Origin: Dichomitus squalens LYAD-421 SS1
Lineage: Eukaryota; Basidiomycota; Agaricomycetes; Polyporales; Polyporaceae
NCBI RefSeq assembly: GCF_000275845.1
Contig: NW_006766924.1
Coordinates: 151,603 to 215,602, forward strand
DNA length: 64,000 bases
Direction: 5' to 3'
Part shown: piece by piece, positions 31,188 through 44,170 of the stretch
How the letters are laid out: the number at the start of each line of letters is the position of its first letter
How positions within the stretch are numbered: the stretch's first letter is position 1
Made by a program: the position numbers and the translations under genes
Notes under the pieces: model-generated
Database searches by the model: none
What the model was told of the DNA's origin: nothing
What the model saw: the letters and a program-made list of their open reading frames with translations, nothing else

Positions 31188-32092
31188 ATGGCACCTTCTA
31201 ACCTCGCCACGCTCACGAAATCACACAAAATCATCGCTGCTAAAAAGAAAGCAAGGAAAGAGCAGATCAAGGAACTTCTCTTCGACGACAATGCGCGTAG
31301 GTAAAGTAAAGTGCCTGCACAATTTCGAGACGCACAGCTAAAGGGCCACGACGCACTACCACAGGGAGTTCTTGACGGGCTTTCACAAGCGGAAGGTGCA
31401 AAAGACAGAAGCTGCCAGGAAGAAAGCGCAGGAGCGCGAAAAGCAGGAGAGGTTAGAGGCTCGTCGGGAGGTGTGTCCCAGTGACTTCTTGCTGTGGGAT
31501 TCGTTCTCACCAAAGTCACCAAAACCTCTCTGTCAGCATCGAAAAATGCTCGCAGAACAGGCTCTAAAGAATGCGGAGGAAGTCGAGCGGGCGTATGGTG
31601 GCATCGTTGGTGAGTCTCCATTGACATTTGGACTTGGGAACGCAGAGAAAGACGTCCTACTCGATAGACGAGGATGACGATAGCGAATGGGACGGCATAC
31701 AGACGACATCGTCCAAGGGCAAGGGCAAGGCCAATGAAGAGGAGGAAGAGGAGTACGAAGACGAGGAGCAGCTTGCGACGGTCACCGTGGTCGAGGAGTT
31801 CGACCCCGACAGCCTGATCCACGGCACTCAACCTCCACCCCGGCCTCACGATCAGCCAAAGGACCCTGCCGAGCCTGCATCAGATAGCAAGGCTCGTGCG
31901 ACAACAAAACCTAAAAATAAGGACGCCAAGACGAAGATCAAGACGTCGGCCAAGGCGAAGGATATCAAGTATCAGACCGGCGCCGCAAGGAAAGCGGAAC
32001 GACAGAAGCAACGCAAACGGAAGTTGGAAAAGGCGGATCGGGCGGGTGGCAAGGGGTCGAGGCGAAAAGGGAGCTCGAAGGGGAAGCGATAG
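31188..32092 (+). CDS. Rrp17/Nol12-family ribosomal RNA processing protein
   Basis: Four exons: 31188-31300, 31365-31470, 31537-31605 and 31646-32092, giving 244 residues. The N-terminal half matches the family: KSHKIIAAKKKARKEQIKEL, then REFLTGFHKRKVQKTEAARK across the first junction, then REHRKMLAEQALKNAEEVER across the second. The C-terminal half has an acidic run (EEEEEEYEDEEQ) and a very basic tail (RKAERQKQRKRKLEKADRAG), typical of nucleolar proteins. Rrp17 is a nuclear 5'-3' exonuclease needed for 60S subunit maturation. The third junction is uncertain: the best-looking donor (GTGAGT at 31610) breaks the frame, and only a GTTGGT donor at 31606 with a 40-nt intron keeps it. The gene is convergent with the methyltransferase gene. 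Confidence 0.82.
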
Positions 32093-32265
32093 CAGCCTCC
32101 CTTCGTCTATCACCATGTGCATTGGCTCATTCCCCACGTCGCGCCGCCTCTACTATCTAACGTGCGCAAAGACCAAGCTCGCCTCACGGCCCACTCATCA
32201 TGTCTGATGACAGAAAGACATGTGAATCCCGTTCTACATACGTACACTCGGCCCCGTCAAGACTG

Positions 32266-33510
32266 TCATTGCTGCCGCTCACTCTGCGATAACGCCGTCT
32301 TCCATCCCACCCACACCGCATAGGGACCCTCTAGCAATTCGCCGACGCTCCAAATCTCCCACTCGCCCTGAGAAGAAGACTTGTCCAGCCAGCCTTGCAA
32401 GAACTCCCTTATCACGTCCTCCGCCCGGAGCTCCACCACGACTACGACGGCGGTCTTGTCTGGCACGGCGAGGTAGTCGATCGTCGTAAGCATGGCGGGC
32501 AGCAGGGACGGGTGGTAGATGCAGTCCACTACGAGTAAGATGTCTGCCGGGTCAGAGGGAACTAGCCTCGGTCGCAAGGAAGCGGGTGCATTGTGCAGTT
32601 GTATCCAATCTAACGCCATCGTGACGACGTTGGGTATCGGCGATTTGGGCGGAGAATGTTTAGGTTCGGGCGGGGAGGTAAGGGGTATAGGCAGGTTCCT
32701 CGTGACGTTCTTTCGGATGAGGGGAACGAGATCCTCTATATCCGTTATCGTGTACTGGTGCACGAAGGGCGACAGCAGGACACCAAGGAGCCCGGTTCCC
32801 GCTCTGCAAGAGTGCTCGCTCGATGCTCAATCAGTGAACATGATGCATGAGACGTACCCTAGTTCCACTACGTGGGCTTGTGCCAGCCCCTCTGGAGTGA
32901 AAAATCCGTGCGGGGATCTGTTGCGAAGCTGCTGCAAAATGACTTCGGCGAAATCGACGCTATATTAGAGAGAACCGATCACGCGAGCCAGGTCGATATC
33001 GTCGCGGCAGCACAGCACGATTCCACATCCTACCTTGCATGCCACACGACACTCCCTGTGTCGCCTTTGCGACTGCGCAAGGCGGTCTTGTCTTGAAAGA
33101 TCTCCACCTCCAGTGTCTCACTGACATCGTGCTTGCGACCTTGCACTTTCCGCCGAGGGCGTCGCGATGCATGACTCTTGTGGACCACGGGAATGCCACC
33201 TTCGTCCTCGGATTGTCCCCTGCTCGGTCCCTCGATCTTCAAGGAGATTGTGAGCATATCCTTGTGGGAGTCTATATGACCAAGTCCACGGAAGCTGGAT
33301 GAGCCATCTGCAGTCTGTCTAGCGGCGAGGTTCGTGTATAAAAGGAACACCTGCACACTGCTTGTGAGCAATGAACATTGCGGCTAGAGATGGGCAGAAT
33401 ATCCTCACTTCTTCGTCTGCATCCATCACTGGCGTGGCGCTGGCGGGGACTTGCACAGCGCCCCTATACAGGTCCTCGTGGACAGCATCACGGGGATTTT
33501 CGCCTTGCAT
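32266..33510 (-). CDS. SAM-dependent protein methyltransferase, METTL21/EFM6 type
   Basis: Four exons: 33409-33510, 33034-33350, 32858-32959 and 32266-32803. All phases close, giving 352 residues. Motif I of the seven-beta-strand fold, VELGAGTGLLGVLLSP, is formed across the last junction. Before it come EIFQDKTALRSRKGDTGSVV and WHASVDFAEVILQQL; after it come TDIEDLVPLIRKN and DILLVVDCIYHPSLLPAML (the post-motif II stretch of Methyltransf_16 proteins). Members methylate lysines of translation factors and chaperones. The exact substrate cannot be read from sequence, and the METTL21-versus-EFM6 placement is tentative. No targeting signal is seen. The stop codon lies 173 bp from that of the convergent RRP17 gene. 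Confidence 0.72.
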
Positions 33511-34090
33511 TTCTGGTTAAATTAGCTGCTTGAAACAGCACTTGAAGACTCGATTAGTAGCGAGGACACTGCTAACTATGTGGATTGTATGAGGCTGCGT
33601 GTGGCTTTGTGCAGTAGGCAGTTGGTAAGGAGGCAGGGGGCGACGAGTAGGTACTAAGCTCGGAAGGACGTTTTTGATCATGAATTCGTCCTCGTCATCC
33701 GAGTCACTAGACAGCGCGACATGTGCCGGCGGCTACGAATTGATACACGAAGGTCCAGACTTTTAAGGGGGCTTGTCTCCCCCGCTTCTTCTCCCACGGA
33801 ACACGGACCTAATAGGTCGATAGTACATGTAAGTATGTATATGCTTAGATGCAGCTCTAGTACATGATTCCACTGGCATGAACTGAGCTAGTACAGCTAG
33901 TATAGGGTCCTCTCTCCGAGAAATAAAACCAGACTTTGGAAATGCACAGTGAGGGACTATGAAGTGCACAATTCAAGGAGTGCTCGGAGTGCAGTAGCGC
34001 AGTTGTTACGCTTGAGAGCCTCTGAAGGTTGACTTCCCTCTTGCCATCTCAGATCAATCCGCAGGGCATCTCCCCGGTGAGGCTGTGGCA
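33511..34090. other. Spacer with a short Ser-rich frame
   Basis: A 28-codon plus-strand frame starting near 33680 (MNSSSSSESLDSATC) is the only notable item; it is too short to call. Nothing else is seen. Confidence 0.35.
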
Positions 34091-35570
34091 TCATTGCCTA
34101 CTCCCAAGATGCGACCCGTGTTGTGTAGCTCTAAGGGACGGCACGGCATCGTGCGGCTCAGCGACTGCATCCACTCTTGCTTCGACTGTGTTGTCCCACG
34201 GTGCATCCGCAAGGTGCAAGTCGGCGGCACCTATGTGGGCCGCAAGCGAGCCTAGTGCAGAGATAGAGTCGCTTGAAAGGAAGCCACTACCATTCAACGT
34301 ACACAGGAGGTCTTCCGGGACAAGGATGACGGTCTTCCGCTGATAAGCTTCTTGGAGGTCAAGCATAAAGCGAGAAATAAGGGTGGATGACAGCCTGAGT
34401 GATACAGATCAGTATGCCACCAGAGGCAAGGTTCGCATTCATATGGAGGGCCAAGACATACGAGCCTGTGATATAGGGCGATATGATGTCGCCCGATGCG
34501 AGGTTCAACTACAGAAAGGTTAATTCGCGAGGCCATACCCCGGCAGACAGCAACATCAGCGCTCACTGGCGGTCGTTGCAGAATGATTATCAGCAAGATG
34601 TTGGTTGTCAAAAGTGCGCTGTAAAGGGGCGTTTGAACCTAATGGGGTCATTGAGTGGTCGGAACTCACATGAAATAGAAAGTCCCTGAGAATGGTGGAT
34701 CAAGTTGGAGCTCAACCAAAAAGAAAAATAAATGTAGATGGGGACTCACCGTCCCGTAGCAAAACTCCCATGAGATCTGTCTTAGTCAGGGTCCTGCATC
34801 TATCAAGAAATATTCCCCTACGAAGTGATCGCCACGTGAGCGCAATGAGTAGGGTATCGGCGACGATAGTACATGTGCGATTGAGAATGGTGGCTACAAT
34901 GTGGTGTGAGATTATGTAGCCTCTCCAGCCAATTGAGTACATACTCCTGAATCGGTTAGTATTAAGCGGAGGATCAGATATAAGCAGGCATCTGACGTAC
35001 ATGCGTATGAGAGGAATAGGATAGGCAAGAGTAACCCCACACCCTTGTACTGCTGGTTCAATAATTCCGGTGAAATGGTATCCGAACTCTATCTGACGAT
35101 CTATATGCCTCAGCATTGATTATTGTCAAAGGAAGTGTACAGACCATCACAGATGCGAACGGCACCAATGAGAGCCCAAAGATGAAGATGGATACACTCC
35201 ATGATCGGCTGAGTGCAAATGCTCTCAGGCCATTGAAAACTTCACATCACAATTCAATAGGTATCTGGTAGCATCCGATACACCAGTACGCACCGGCCGG
35301 CGGAATCATGGACAGGCATGATGTGATGCTCATTGCTAACACAATATGAGTGCAGCTAAGATGATGAGTAAATGTTGTCAGCGAATGTAAAGCTTAGACA
35401 AATTGGTCACGTAGTACCTCTAGCAGGAATTTAGGCAGAAATTAGAGTCAATGTGCTGGCCCCTAACGTAGAGAAGGCACATACCTTAGGAGATAGCGAT
35501 CGCAGGTACATGGGTAAGACCACTACTTGGCTGAAGAGATTGGTATATCGGTTCGCAAAATACAGCCAAG
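34091..35570 (-). CDS. DUF6533-type integral membrane protein, 5' end unresolved
   Basis: Several small exons with good splice signals spell, in order: WLYFANRYTNLFSQVVVLPM (35485-35570), MSITSCLSMIPPAG (35294-35355), VFNGLRAFALSRSWSVSIFI with GLSLVPFASVM (about 35118-35241), FGYHFTGIIEPAVQGCGVTL, RTCTIVADTLLIALTWRSLR with VLLRDG (ending 34750), LLTTNILLIIILQ and a last exon LISRFMLDLQEAYQRKTVIL ending at 34091. This is the layout of the large mushroom-fungal family with an N-terminal DUF6533 domain, seven membrane spans, an LTW motif and a closing SRFxLDL motif. The first exon with the family's usual YD(Y/H)LLT motif was not found, so the gene may start further right or be damaged. Function of the family is unknown. 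Confidence 0.58.
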
Positions 35571-37337
35571 CTGAGAATGTTCTGGCATTCCCTGTGCCGA
35601 ACAGCTGGCACTCTCGAGAAAGAGATATCGCCCAGTCATATACTACGATTGCTGTGCAATAGCGGAATTAACTCAGAAAGCGCTGTCATGGTCTCGAGCG
35701 TGCGGACCATACATGTGATCGCAGGGCACAAGTAGTGCATGAAAATCCTGAACGAGAGAATGTCAGAAGACCTGCTTTATGGCCATTCGATTACTTACAA
35801 CAAGCTAAAGGAGGGTCCAATGTCGGGTGTGACGCCAGACAGCGACACCGCGCTGGATAGAAGGAACTCGTCTGGCTCGGACATGCCGCGTGTCGACAGG
35901 CATGTACACAACAACGGCCTCAGTATTTTATATGTGATGGCCTTGAGCCTGCGGAACCTTAAAGACCGCAATTTGTACCGATACCGGGGCTTCCTTTGTC
36001 CGGGTGCGTGTTTCGTTTGATTCGGTACTACCGGGAGCCAACTGCCCCTCGAAAGCTGGCTGGGCACCACCTTTCCCTGTATGCGCCGCGATCGATGCCT
36101 AGATGACTTTTTACCATTCTCTTCAGCAAAACATCTAGGGGAGACAAGCAGCAAGGTCGTACAGTAGAAATGTGCCTAAGGCAGCCATCGACGAGCGATA
36201 AAATGTTCGACGCTGGCGCTCCGATCTGGAGAGTTCTGTTGTTGTCACGTCAGTCAAACCTTCCGATGCATCACCTGAATTCCGAGCCACAGCCGCCCGT
36301 TACGCCCACCGGTGACCTCAGCAAGGGCATTGTTACATGCCGCCAAAAGGGTTGTTTTGAGTGTGCACTATGCACAGAAGGCTTACTACCGGCAGTTTCG
36401 CTTAGAGAACACATGATTTGTCTTGCACCACTCGAGATATATGCGCAGAACCTGAATATGGCTCGAGGAGCAACAGACAGCACGTCCGAGCGGTCGGAGG
36501 AGTAGGCGCCTTCGGAGGCGCGGCAGATCAGTCGCAATGCTGCTCAGATATTCGGGCATGCCCCGAAGTCCTTGGCAGACGTCGAGCATCTTTTGAGTCT
36601 GTTCCCGTAAGGCACGCTTTGCATACCGAGAATAACCTCTTACAACCAGGTCCGCCTCTCGATGGAACAAAAGCCGACCGGGGCAAGCTGAAGTCGACTG
36701 TAGGGACGAATGAAGGGGTTTCGACAGGGACCCCTGCGGAGCAACGTAGCAACCGAGGACCATGCCGAGTGCGGGTGACCTGCGGTGTATCGTTAGGGCG
36801 TGATTGTGGCCTCAAAAGATTCAATATACACGGTTGCTGATGCGTAGGATCAATAGCAGTCATCGCGATCACAGAGCTGCTGTTGGACATACCGCCTTCC
36901 CGTTCAAACGCCGGCTTGTGGACGGACGACCGTTGACTGAACGCAAGATGGTGGAGTGGGGTGACCGAAAGGGATTCACAACCAACGTGCATAGCCACGC
37001 GAATTACTAGAGCAGCTCGCACAATAGCGTCAGACTGCAGAGGTTGTGCCAACCTCTTCCGGGTCACCGGTTGCAATCAGTTAACTGAAGGGCGATGCTT
37101 GGAGCAATCTACATCGTCTGCTCGCCAACCCAGCAATTCTCCGCACATATACCCGTAGTATCGCACGTAGCAAATCTCCGCAGTGACCATGGGGCGAGAA
37201 TTGCTGACTACAACCACTGGCGCCTTTGAGGGATCGTTCGAGAGCAACATGCTACAACGAGATACTCCTAAAGAACGATGATTAGCAGCCCAGCAACACT
37301 ACTATACAGGAGTCCGAGTCCGGGAAAAGTGACGACA
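35571..37337. other. Intergenic stretch without a recognisable gene
   Basis: Open frames up to 182 codons occur on both strands between 36170 and 37076 but overlap one another and carry no motif I know. The missing first exon of the DUF6533-type gene could lie in the left part, but I could not place it. Otherwise I see nothing. Confidence 0.4.
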
Positions 37338-38372
37338 TCAGCCCAGATACCTCCATATGAGGAAGAAACATAAGAAAGTGAAGATAGCGCCAGCGAAGAA
37401 GATGTACATGTCCTGCGTGCTGATAGAAGAATCACCAGTAATCAGCGTCCAGGACAAGAGCATATGTACCGTATCGCCGACGTACCTTCTCCGTTCAATC
37501 CACCCAATGACATCCCTGCTGAGTCCCAAAGTGTTCGCAGCGTCGAGCAGCCGTCGTTGTGTGCCCTTGAGCACGTTCCGCTGATCGACCAAATCATCGA
37601 GGACAGCCCGGCCTTGAGCAATGAACTCGTCTAGGCGGGAATCCGTGTTTTGCACAAAGCTGTGCTCGCGGAGAGCGTGCTGTTCTCGCAGGGCACCGTT
37701 CATAGGTAGTGGTATACCGCTTCGGAACGGGGATTCTGAGACTTCTTCTGCAGGGGATTGGTTTGGCATGAATCTCCGTCGGGCGTCTCCAGGTGCGGAC
37801 GAGGGCACTGTTGAGGACGATGCGCCTGACAACAGTTCAGCTCGCGATAGTGCTTCGTGCTAATCCATTGTCAATCAGACGGAGATGCGGAGGGAGCAAT
37901 GGCAAGCTCACCTCTGCCTTCAGACGCTCAAACTGCGCTCGTAGGTCGGAGTAATCTGTACGAAACTTCTGTACTCGCCTAAATCATAAGGCTTCTGCGT
38001 AAGCAAGACTTACACCCTTTCTCTTCCAAGGCTCGTATACGCCTCCGCGGGGACAATATAAGAGCCTTTAATGTAGACAGAAGAGACATACATCATAGCT
38101 TTCTCCTGCTTAGCCTTGATAATCTCTCTCTTGGCCATCGAATCATAGTCCTCCACCGTCCTGTGCATGGCCGCTAATGACGCGGATATCTGCCCTAATC
38201 AAATACGGAAGGACATAAGATCGTCGTCGTCCGGGGCGACATACACCAATGGAACACCGTAGGAGTCTTACGCACCTAGTAGCGACGCAGACTTCTCGCC
38301 ATTCCGTAGTCTCTCGAGGTCGGCTTGTATAGAATTAGTTTGTCGTACGCCTAGAGTATACAAGGAGTTCAT
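37338..38372 (-). CDS. BOS1: Bos1/membrin-type Golgi Qb-SNARE
   Basis: Five exons: 38276-38372, 38092-38194, 37912-37978, 37486-37859 and 37338-37419. All phases close and give 240 residues, the normal size. The protein starts MNSLYTLGVRQTNSIQADLE, has the helical KREIIKAKQEKAM region, then the SNARE helix around DDLVDQRNVLKGTQRRLLDA with the central-layer Gln in KGTQ. NTLGLSRDVIGWIERRS comes next, and a C-terminal anchor ends FLCFFLIWRYLG. Bos1 works with Sed5, Bet1 and Sec22 in ER-to-Golgi vesicle fusion. The second intron is 113 nt, twice the usual, though splicing it directly restores the expected AMMRVQKF. The gene is divergent from the P5B ATPase gene, 508 bp between starts. Confidence 0.93.
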
Positions 38373-38880
38373 GGTTATCTAGCAATAAATGGCGACCAAG
38401 CCCGCAAGGCTAACAGAGAAGAGGGGAGACAAGAGAATAGAGTACTGGAGTTACTTGCAGGTGCCAATGCGCGACCTGTGTGCGTGTCAGTTTCTGCACG
38501 TGACGTCCTTTCCGAAACGGCGAAGGGCGCCACAGACTGCTGCTAGAAACCGCGACCGGAAGACCGCTTTCTATATTTCGAGCACCACATCGCCAATTTC
38601 GTTCAAAACTTGCAGGAACATACTTGAGTTCATTTCTGGGCTGCTGGCGGCGTTCAAGCGAATGAGCAGGACGTACCGCTATCGGCGCTAACCTTGCCGG
38701 TACATACCCTGACGCCTTGAGCGCGCGGCGGAACGAGCGGCCGACAAGAATTGAGCACTCGTCCGCATTTTGTTCCATACCATCCGATCTACTAGCATCT
38801 CAAACACATGTCTGGTGTTTGCTGAGGCCCGCATCTACAACTCATTTGCTTCTTGATTCTCGGGTCCGTCTAAGGAGAGA
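38373..38880. promoter_or_regulatory. Shared divergent promoter of BOS1 and the P5B ATPase gene
   Basis: The 508 bp between opposed start codons must hold both promoters. No clear TATA box is seen. A plus-strand frame at 38389-38691 has no recognisable features and is discounted. Confidence 0.4.
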
Positions 38881-41800
38881 ATGTCGGAGCCTTCGTCGTC
38901 GAACGGAGCCGGTCATGACTACACCGAAGGCGCGTCACCTCTCGATATACAACAGGCTGTCGCAAATGCAAGTCTATCAAGACAAGACTCTGGCTATGGA
39001 GACGACGGCGACGCCATGTTCGATGGACCAGGGCACGCCGTCAACCCGAGCAGCGTGTCTCGTATGACTATGCGGGACGACGCCCGACGCAGCAGCGGGC
39101 GCGGGTCTATGAGCCGCAGGCGCAGCGAATGCAGCATGAGCCGTGAGGGACGGACGTGGAGCATGAGTAGGAGCAGGCGTGGCAGCGAGGACGTCCGGAG
39201 CGAGGATAGGGATGGGGAGGACGGCGACTGGTCCGACCACGAAGCTCTGTCCGGGGACGAGGGCGATCATGAAGTATTCACCAGGCCGCGGGGCCGACGA
39301 CGCAAATCTCAGTCTCCTGTTGCAGCGCGGAGCAGTGTCTTCGACAACATCGCAAGCATCTTTGGGGGCCGCCACGCGCCGCAGACAGAGTCTCCCTCAC
39401 GCAGCCGGCGGCCCAGCATATCGAGCCGTGCCTCGCGCACCTCGCGCACCTCACGCTCGCGGTTGTTAAGACGACACAGCAGTAGACGGTCTGACTTGAG
39501 CTCGGACTACGCGGTCGACGATACGTCTGAGGACGGCGATTGGGACGAACGGTGGGGGTATACGTCGAACGAGGAGGAGTCGGACGAGGGCGAGACGGAC
39601 ATCGACCGGGCGAGTTTGGCACCCTCGGGGAGCGAAATGGAGTTTGGCTCGTACCCTCCCTCCCCAGGACCCACGCTCCCGCTGCTCGCGGGGGACCCGG
39701 TGTTTGGGTCCGAAGCGCGTATTGAAATGGGCGAGCTGGAGCCCCTGCCGCCCCCGCCTGCTGGGCCGCCAAGTCGGCAGACGGTGTACGTTGCGGACGA
39801 GGACGTGCACATACGCATAATTGGGTACGAGCCAATATCTTGGAAACAATGGCTCTGGTGGCTCTCCTGCGTATGCACCTTCGGCGTCCTGGCTCTCCTG
39901 GGGCGGTGGTTCCCCCGGCTCTGGCTACGCTGGGTGACACGAGAACGCGCGTTCGTGGACATCAAGCATGGTTTTGTCGTCGTTGAGGTGAGTTCTCCCC
40001 TGTGATGAGTAGAATATCCTACTCAAGGAGAGGAAGACCGCATATAGAGACATCGCACTTTTCCCAGTGGCGAGAATCGACTACCCATACGCGATATCCA
40101 CGGCCTTTTCGACACGGCCGGATCCCTCGCAGTACTTGCCCAGTTACAGAGCTGGCGCATCTTTGCCTATGCTGTCGACGTTGATGTTCGTGGACTACCG
40201 GTACAACAGGTTCGCGCTAGATCCCCGTACGGGGCTATTCAGCATGATTCGGTGCGTTTCTGAACGTGGTGGTGTGCGTAGAAGTGGGGGGAAGGTCAGC
40301 TCATGGTGAGCTCGCAGAGAATGGAGAGACGCCTCCTGGATGAACATTGCTGCGGTGCAGAATGGGCTCTCGAAGGACGTCCAGGTGCAGAGATCAACTC
40401 TGTTTGGTCCCAATCTCATCGATATAGAAGGCAAATCTACCGTGTCTCTCCTCATAGACGAGGTACGTTGTCTCTCGGTTTGTCAATGCGGTGCATCTCA
40501 TAGCTAGTATATAAGGTAATTCATCCCTTCTACATCTTCCAAATCGCCAGCATCATCCTGTGGTCTTTGGACGACTACTATTACTATGCATTTTGTATTG
40601 CCCTCATTTCTGCCATCAGTATCATCACGACCCTCGTGGAGACTAAACAGGTGAGGTTATTGTTATTTGCATCTTGAGCACTCCTTGCGAATCAGCCGTA
40701 TCTCAGACTATCGCACGGATGCGAGAAATGTCGAGGTTTGTCTGCAAGGTCAACGTGTATCGAGACAGTTCATGTAAGCCGCCCCCAAACTCTGCCCGAA
40801 CAGTACTTACCAGCTGAAACAGGGCAAGAATGCGATTCCTCGGATCTCGTAGCTGGCGATATCGTCAACCTGCTCGAGCCTCCACTTGCCACCCTCCCTG
40901 CCGACATGTTTCTGCTCTCCGGCGACGCGATCGTCAACGAGAGTATGCTTACCGGCGAGAGTGTGCCGGTGAGCAAGGTCCCCATCAAGAACGACGATCT
41001 CGCAAAGTGGCGGGATACCACCGACATCGTGGGTGACATGGCGAAGAGCTTTTTGTACTCCGGAACTCGCGTCGTGCGCATCAGGAGCGGGTTGACCACC
41101 GACGGACGAACTGGTGCGCCAGCCTTGGGTTTGGTCGTGCGTACTGGTGAGTAGGGTGCAGGACGGCGCGTTCAAAGGCTTACGCTTTCCCAGGCTTCTA
41201 TACTACGAAGGGCGCACTTGTGCGGTCCATGCTCTTCCCTAAGCCTACAGGATTCAAGTTCTACAGGGATTCGATGAGGTTTATCGGCGTTCTGGCGGGT
41301 GTCGCGGGACTCGGCTTCCTCGCAAGCGCGGTTCAGTTCGTCCGACTCGGTGTAAGGCGCCTCTTCCCAATCCATGATGCCACTAAATGCTCATGTTCAA
41401 TAGGTCCGGTGGCACACAATTGTATTGCGCGCCCTGGATCTCATCACCGTCGTCGTTCCACCTGCGCTGCCAGCCACTCTCTCTATCGGGACGAGCTTCG
41501 CCATCGGCCGTCTGCGCAAACTGGGCATCTTCTGCATCTCTCCTAGCCGAGTGAACGTTGCAGGCCAGATCAATGTGTGCTGCTTCGACAAGACCGGCAC
41601 GCTGACCGAAGACGGGCTAGACATCCTCGGGGTCCGTGCCCCAGAACGGAACACGAACAGGTTTGGGGAGCTGCTGGAGGACATTCACGACCTACCCACG
41701 AGCCGGGACAAGGCGAACTTCTTGCATGCACTCTCGACGTGCCATTCGCTGAAAATGGTCGACGGGGAGATCATTGGAGACCCGCTAGACGTGAAGATGT

Positions 41801-44170
41801 TCGAGTTCACCAAGTGGACGCTGGAGGAAGGTCATGTGGCTGGCACGGCTGTTGTCAAGAACAAGAGCGGAGGAGAGCGTCCGGCGGCGCTCGTGCAGAC
41901 TGTCGTGCGACCGCCTGGAAGTGCTCAGTTCCGGATCGAGGATGCGTTAAAGGGTGCCGGCAGGGTGAGCTCGTCACAGGCATTATCACGCAGGACCGGA
42001 CTAAAGTCGGTGTTGTAGCATGCCCATTTCCTCGAATTGGGCGTTATCCGCACATTCGAGTTCGTTTCCGCTCTACGTCGGATGAGTGTGATTGTCAAGC
42101 GGCTGAAGAGCACGAGCATGGAAGTGTACGTCAAGGGCGCTCCGGAGGTTATGGCCGAAATCTGCGACAAAAGCACCTGTAGGCTTTCGTTTTGTTTTTG
42201 TCTGGGGGGTATCAGCTAAGGTCCGCCGTATGCAGTTCCATCGGATTATGATGACCTACTTTCGTACTATACCAAGCGCGGTTACCGAGTCATCGCTATG
42301 GCTGGCAAGAGCATCGAAGGCCTTTCCTGGCTGAAGGCCCAGAAGCTTAAGCGGTGAGCCTCGGGCCTGCTTGGAATGCCTACTACCCCTAACGCTACGT
42401 ATGCTTAGAGAACAAGCGGAGTCCGGACTCCAATTCTTGGGTTTGGTTATTTTCGAAAACAAGCTCAAGCCAGGAACTACACCTGCCATCCAAACACTCC
42501 GCGCGGCACATTTCGCATGCCGGATGATCACGGGCGACAACGCTCTCACAGCCGTCAGCGTTGCGCGCGAGTGTGGACTGATCAACCCAGCCGCTCAGGT
42601 CTTTGTGCCTACGTTCATACGAGGGAATGCGTCCTCGCGGCTGTCGGAGCTGGAGTGGTCCAGCATGGAGGAACCGACATGGAAGCTCGACGACTACAGC
42701 CTGAAGCCTCTGCCCGCGCCTGCGACTAGGCTTATCGAGAACGAAGAGCTGGAGAGCCAAGACTACACCCTCGCTGTGACAGGCGACGTTTTCCGTTGGG
42801 TCATTAATCATGCGCCTCTCGAGACCATGCAAAGGGTATGCCAATGCCAGATTGGAGTCGGTCCCGCATCGCTAAGCTCCTTTGATAGATGCTTGTCAAG
42901 ACGCAGATCTACGCTCGCATGTCTCCTGACGAGAAGAACGAAGTCGTCGAGCGACTGCAGAGTCTCGGCTATATTGTTCTCATGTGTGGCGACGGTGCGA
43001 ACGACTGTGCCGCTCTGAAGGCCGCGGATGTCGGCCTGTCACTCTCTGAGGCAGAAGCTTCCGTGGCAGCGCCGTTCACGAGCCGGACACCTGACATCAG
43101 CTGTGTCATCGAGGTCATCAAGGAAGGCAGAGCTGCGCTGGTGACAAGCTTCAGCTGTTTCAAATACATGTGAGTCGCCAGGTCTCCCCTTTTGTGGAAG
43201 CAATGTGCTGATGGGGGCATCAGGGCGTTGTATTCGCTCATCCAATTCACCACCATCACCTTGCTGTATTCATTCGCGTCGTCTCTGGGAGATTTCCAGG
43301 TGAGTTGTAAGCATGCTGCCTGCCGAAGGATTGATTGATGATCAACGTAAATCAGTTCTTGTATATTGATCTATTCATCATTATCCCAATCGCAGTCACC
43401 AGTGAGTGCACAGCCATACGTTGGTGATTTCGAATTAACCGCTGCTGCAGTGGGACGCACGCTGCCCTACTCCCGCATACACCCAAAGCGACCGACAGCG
43501 AGCTTGGTGTCGAAGAAGGTACTGGCGAGTCTTGTCGGTCAGATCTTCATCACGTCGGCTGTCCAATTCTGGGCGTTCTTCTGGGTGCGCTCGCAATCAT
43601 GGTGAGTGCAAACCGTTGACGTGTCTCAGGGTGGGAAAGTTAATGCAGTGCCCCATGGCACAGGTACATACCTCCACCACCTAATGACCCCAACTCGGAC
43701 GGCGACAAGCTCGAGGCGACCAACTATGAGAACTCTGTTCTATTTTTGGTCTCATGCTTCCAGTACATCTTGGTCGCAGCTGTCTTCAGCATTGGACCAC
43801 CGTTCAGGAAGCCGATGTGGACGAACGGTAATTGCAATCGTTGTGACTTCCGTCTGCTATGCAAGCGCTGATCCCACGTTTGTCAGCCTGGTTCATGGTC
43901 TCGTTGATCACTTTGGGCTGTTTCAACCTGCTTGTCCTCCTGGACCCGCCAAAGCCTTTGATGAATTTGCTTGAGTTGATGAACCTTCCACTAGCAGCGA
44001 GGGCGACGCTTTTGCTTGCGGTCGTCGTCAACGTGGTGACGTCGATGGCATTTGAGAGCTACGGCACGCAGGCGGTTTCCCGGGTGTTTGGTCTCATATT
44101 CGAGCTGCGGCGTCGGCATCGCGTGAGGGAAGGCAACATTTACAAAGCGGTAGAAGGAGGAATGAGGTGA
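38881..44170 (+). CDS. YPK9: P5B-type ATPase (YPK9/ATP13A2 family)
   Basis: Seventeen exons: 38881-39987, 40028-40251, 40318-40462, 40516-40650, 40707-40773, 40823-41146, 41194-41351, 41404-41964, 42019-42178, 42236-42353, 42409-42835, 42889-43169, 43224-43299, 43356-43401, 43451-43601, 43664-43827 and 43866-44170. All phases close, giving 1482 residues. A 320-residue acidic, Ser/Arg-rich cytosolic head precedes the first membrane hairpin ([20 protein letters not shown]). Signatures are [14 protein letters not shown] (actuator domain), [13 protein letters not shown] (the PPALP motif of P5B pumps), [12 protein letters not shown] with the phosphorylated Asp at 41587-41589, and [14 protein letters not shown]5B pumps such as ATP13A2 export polyamines from vacuole or lysosome. 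The first intron is only 40 nt. BOS1 lies divergently upstream. Confidence 0.95.

Noticed and set aside
39278..39940. Minus-strand frame of 220 codons inside the first exon of the P5B ATPase gene
   Set aside because: Composition mirrors the low-complexity sense strand and it has no motif.
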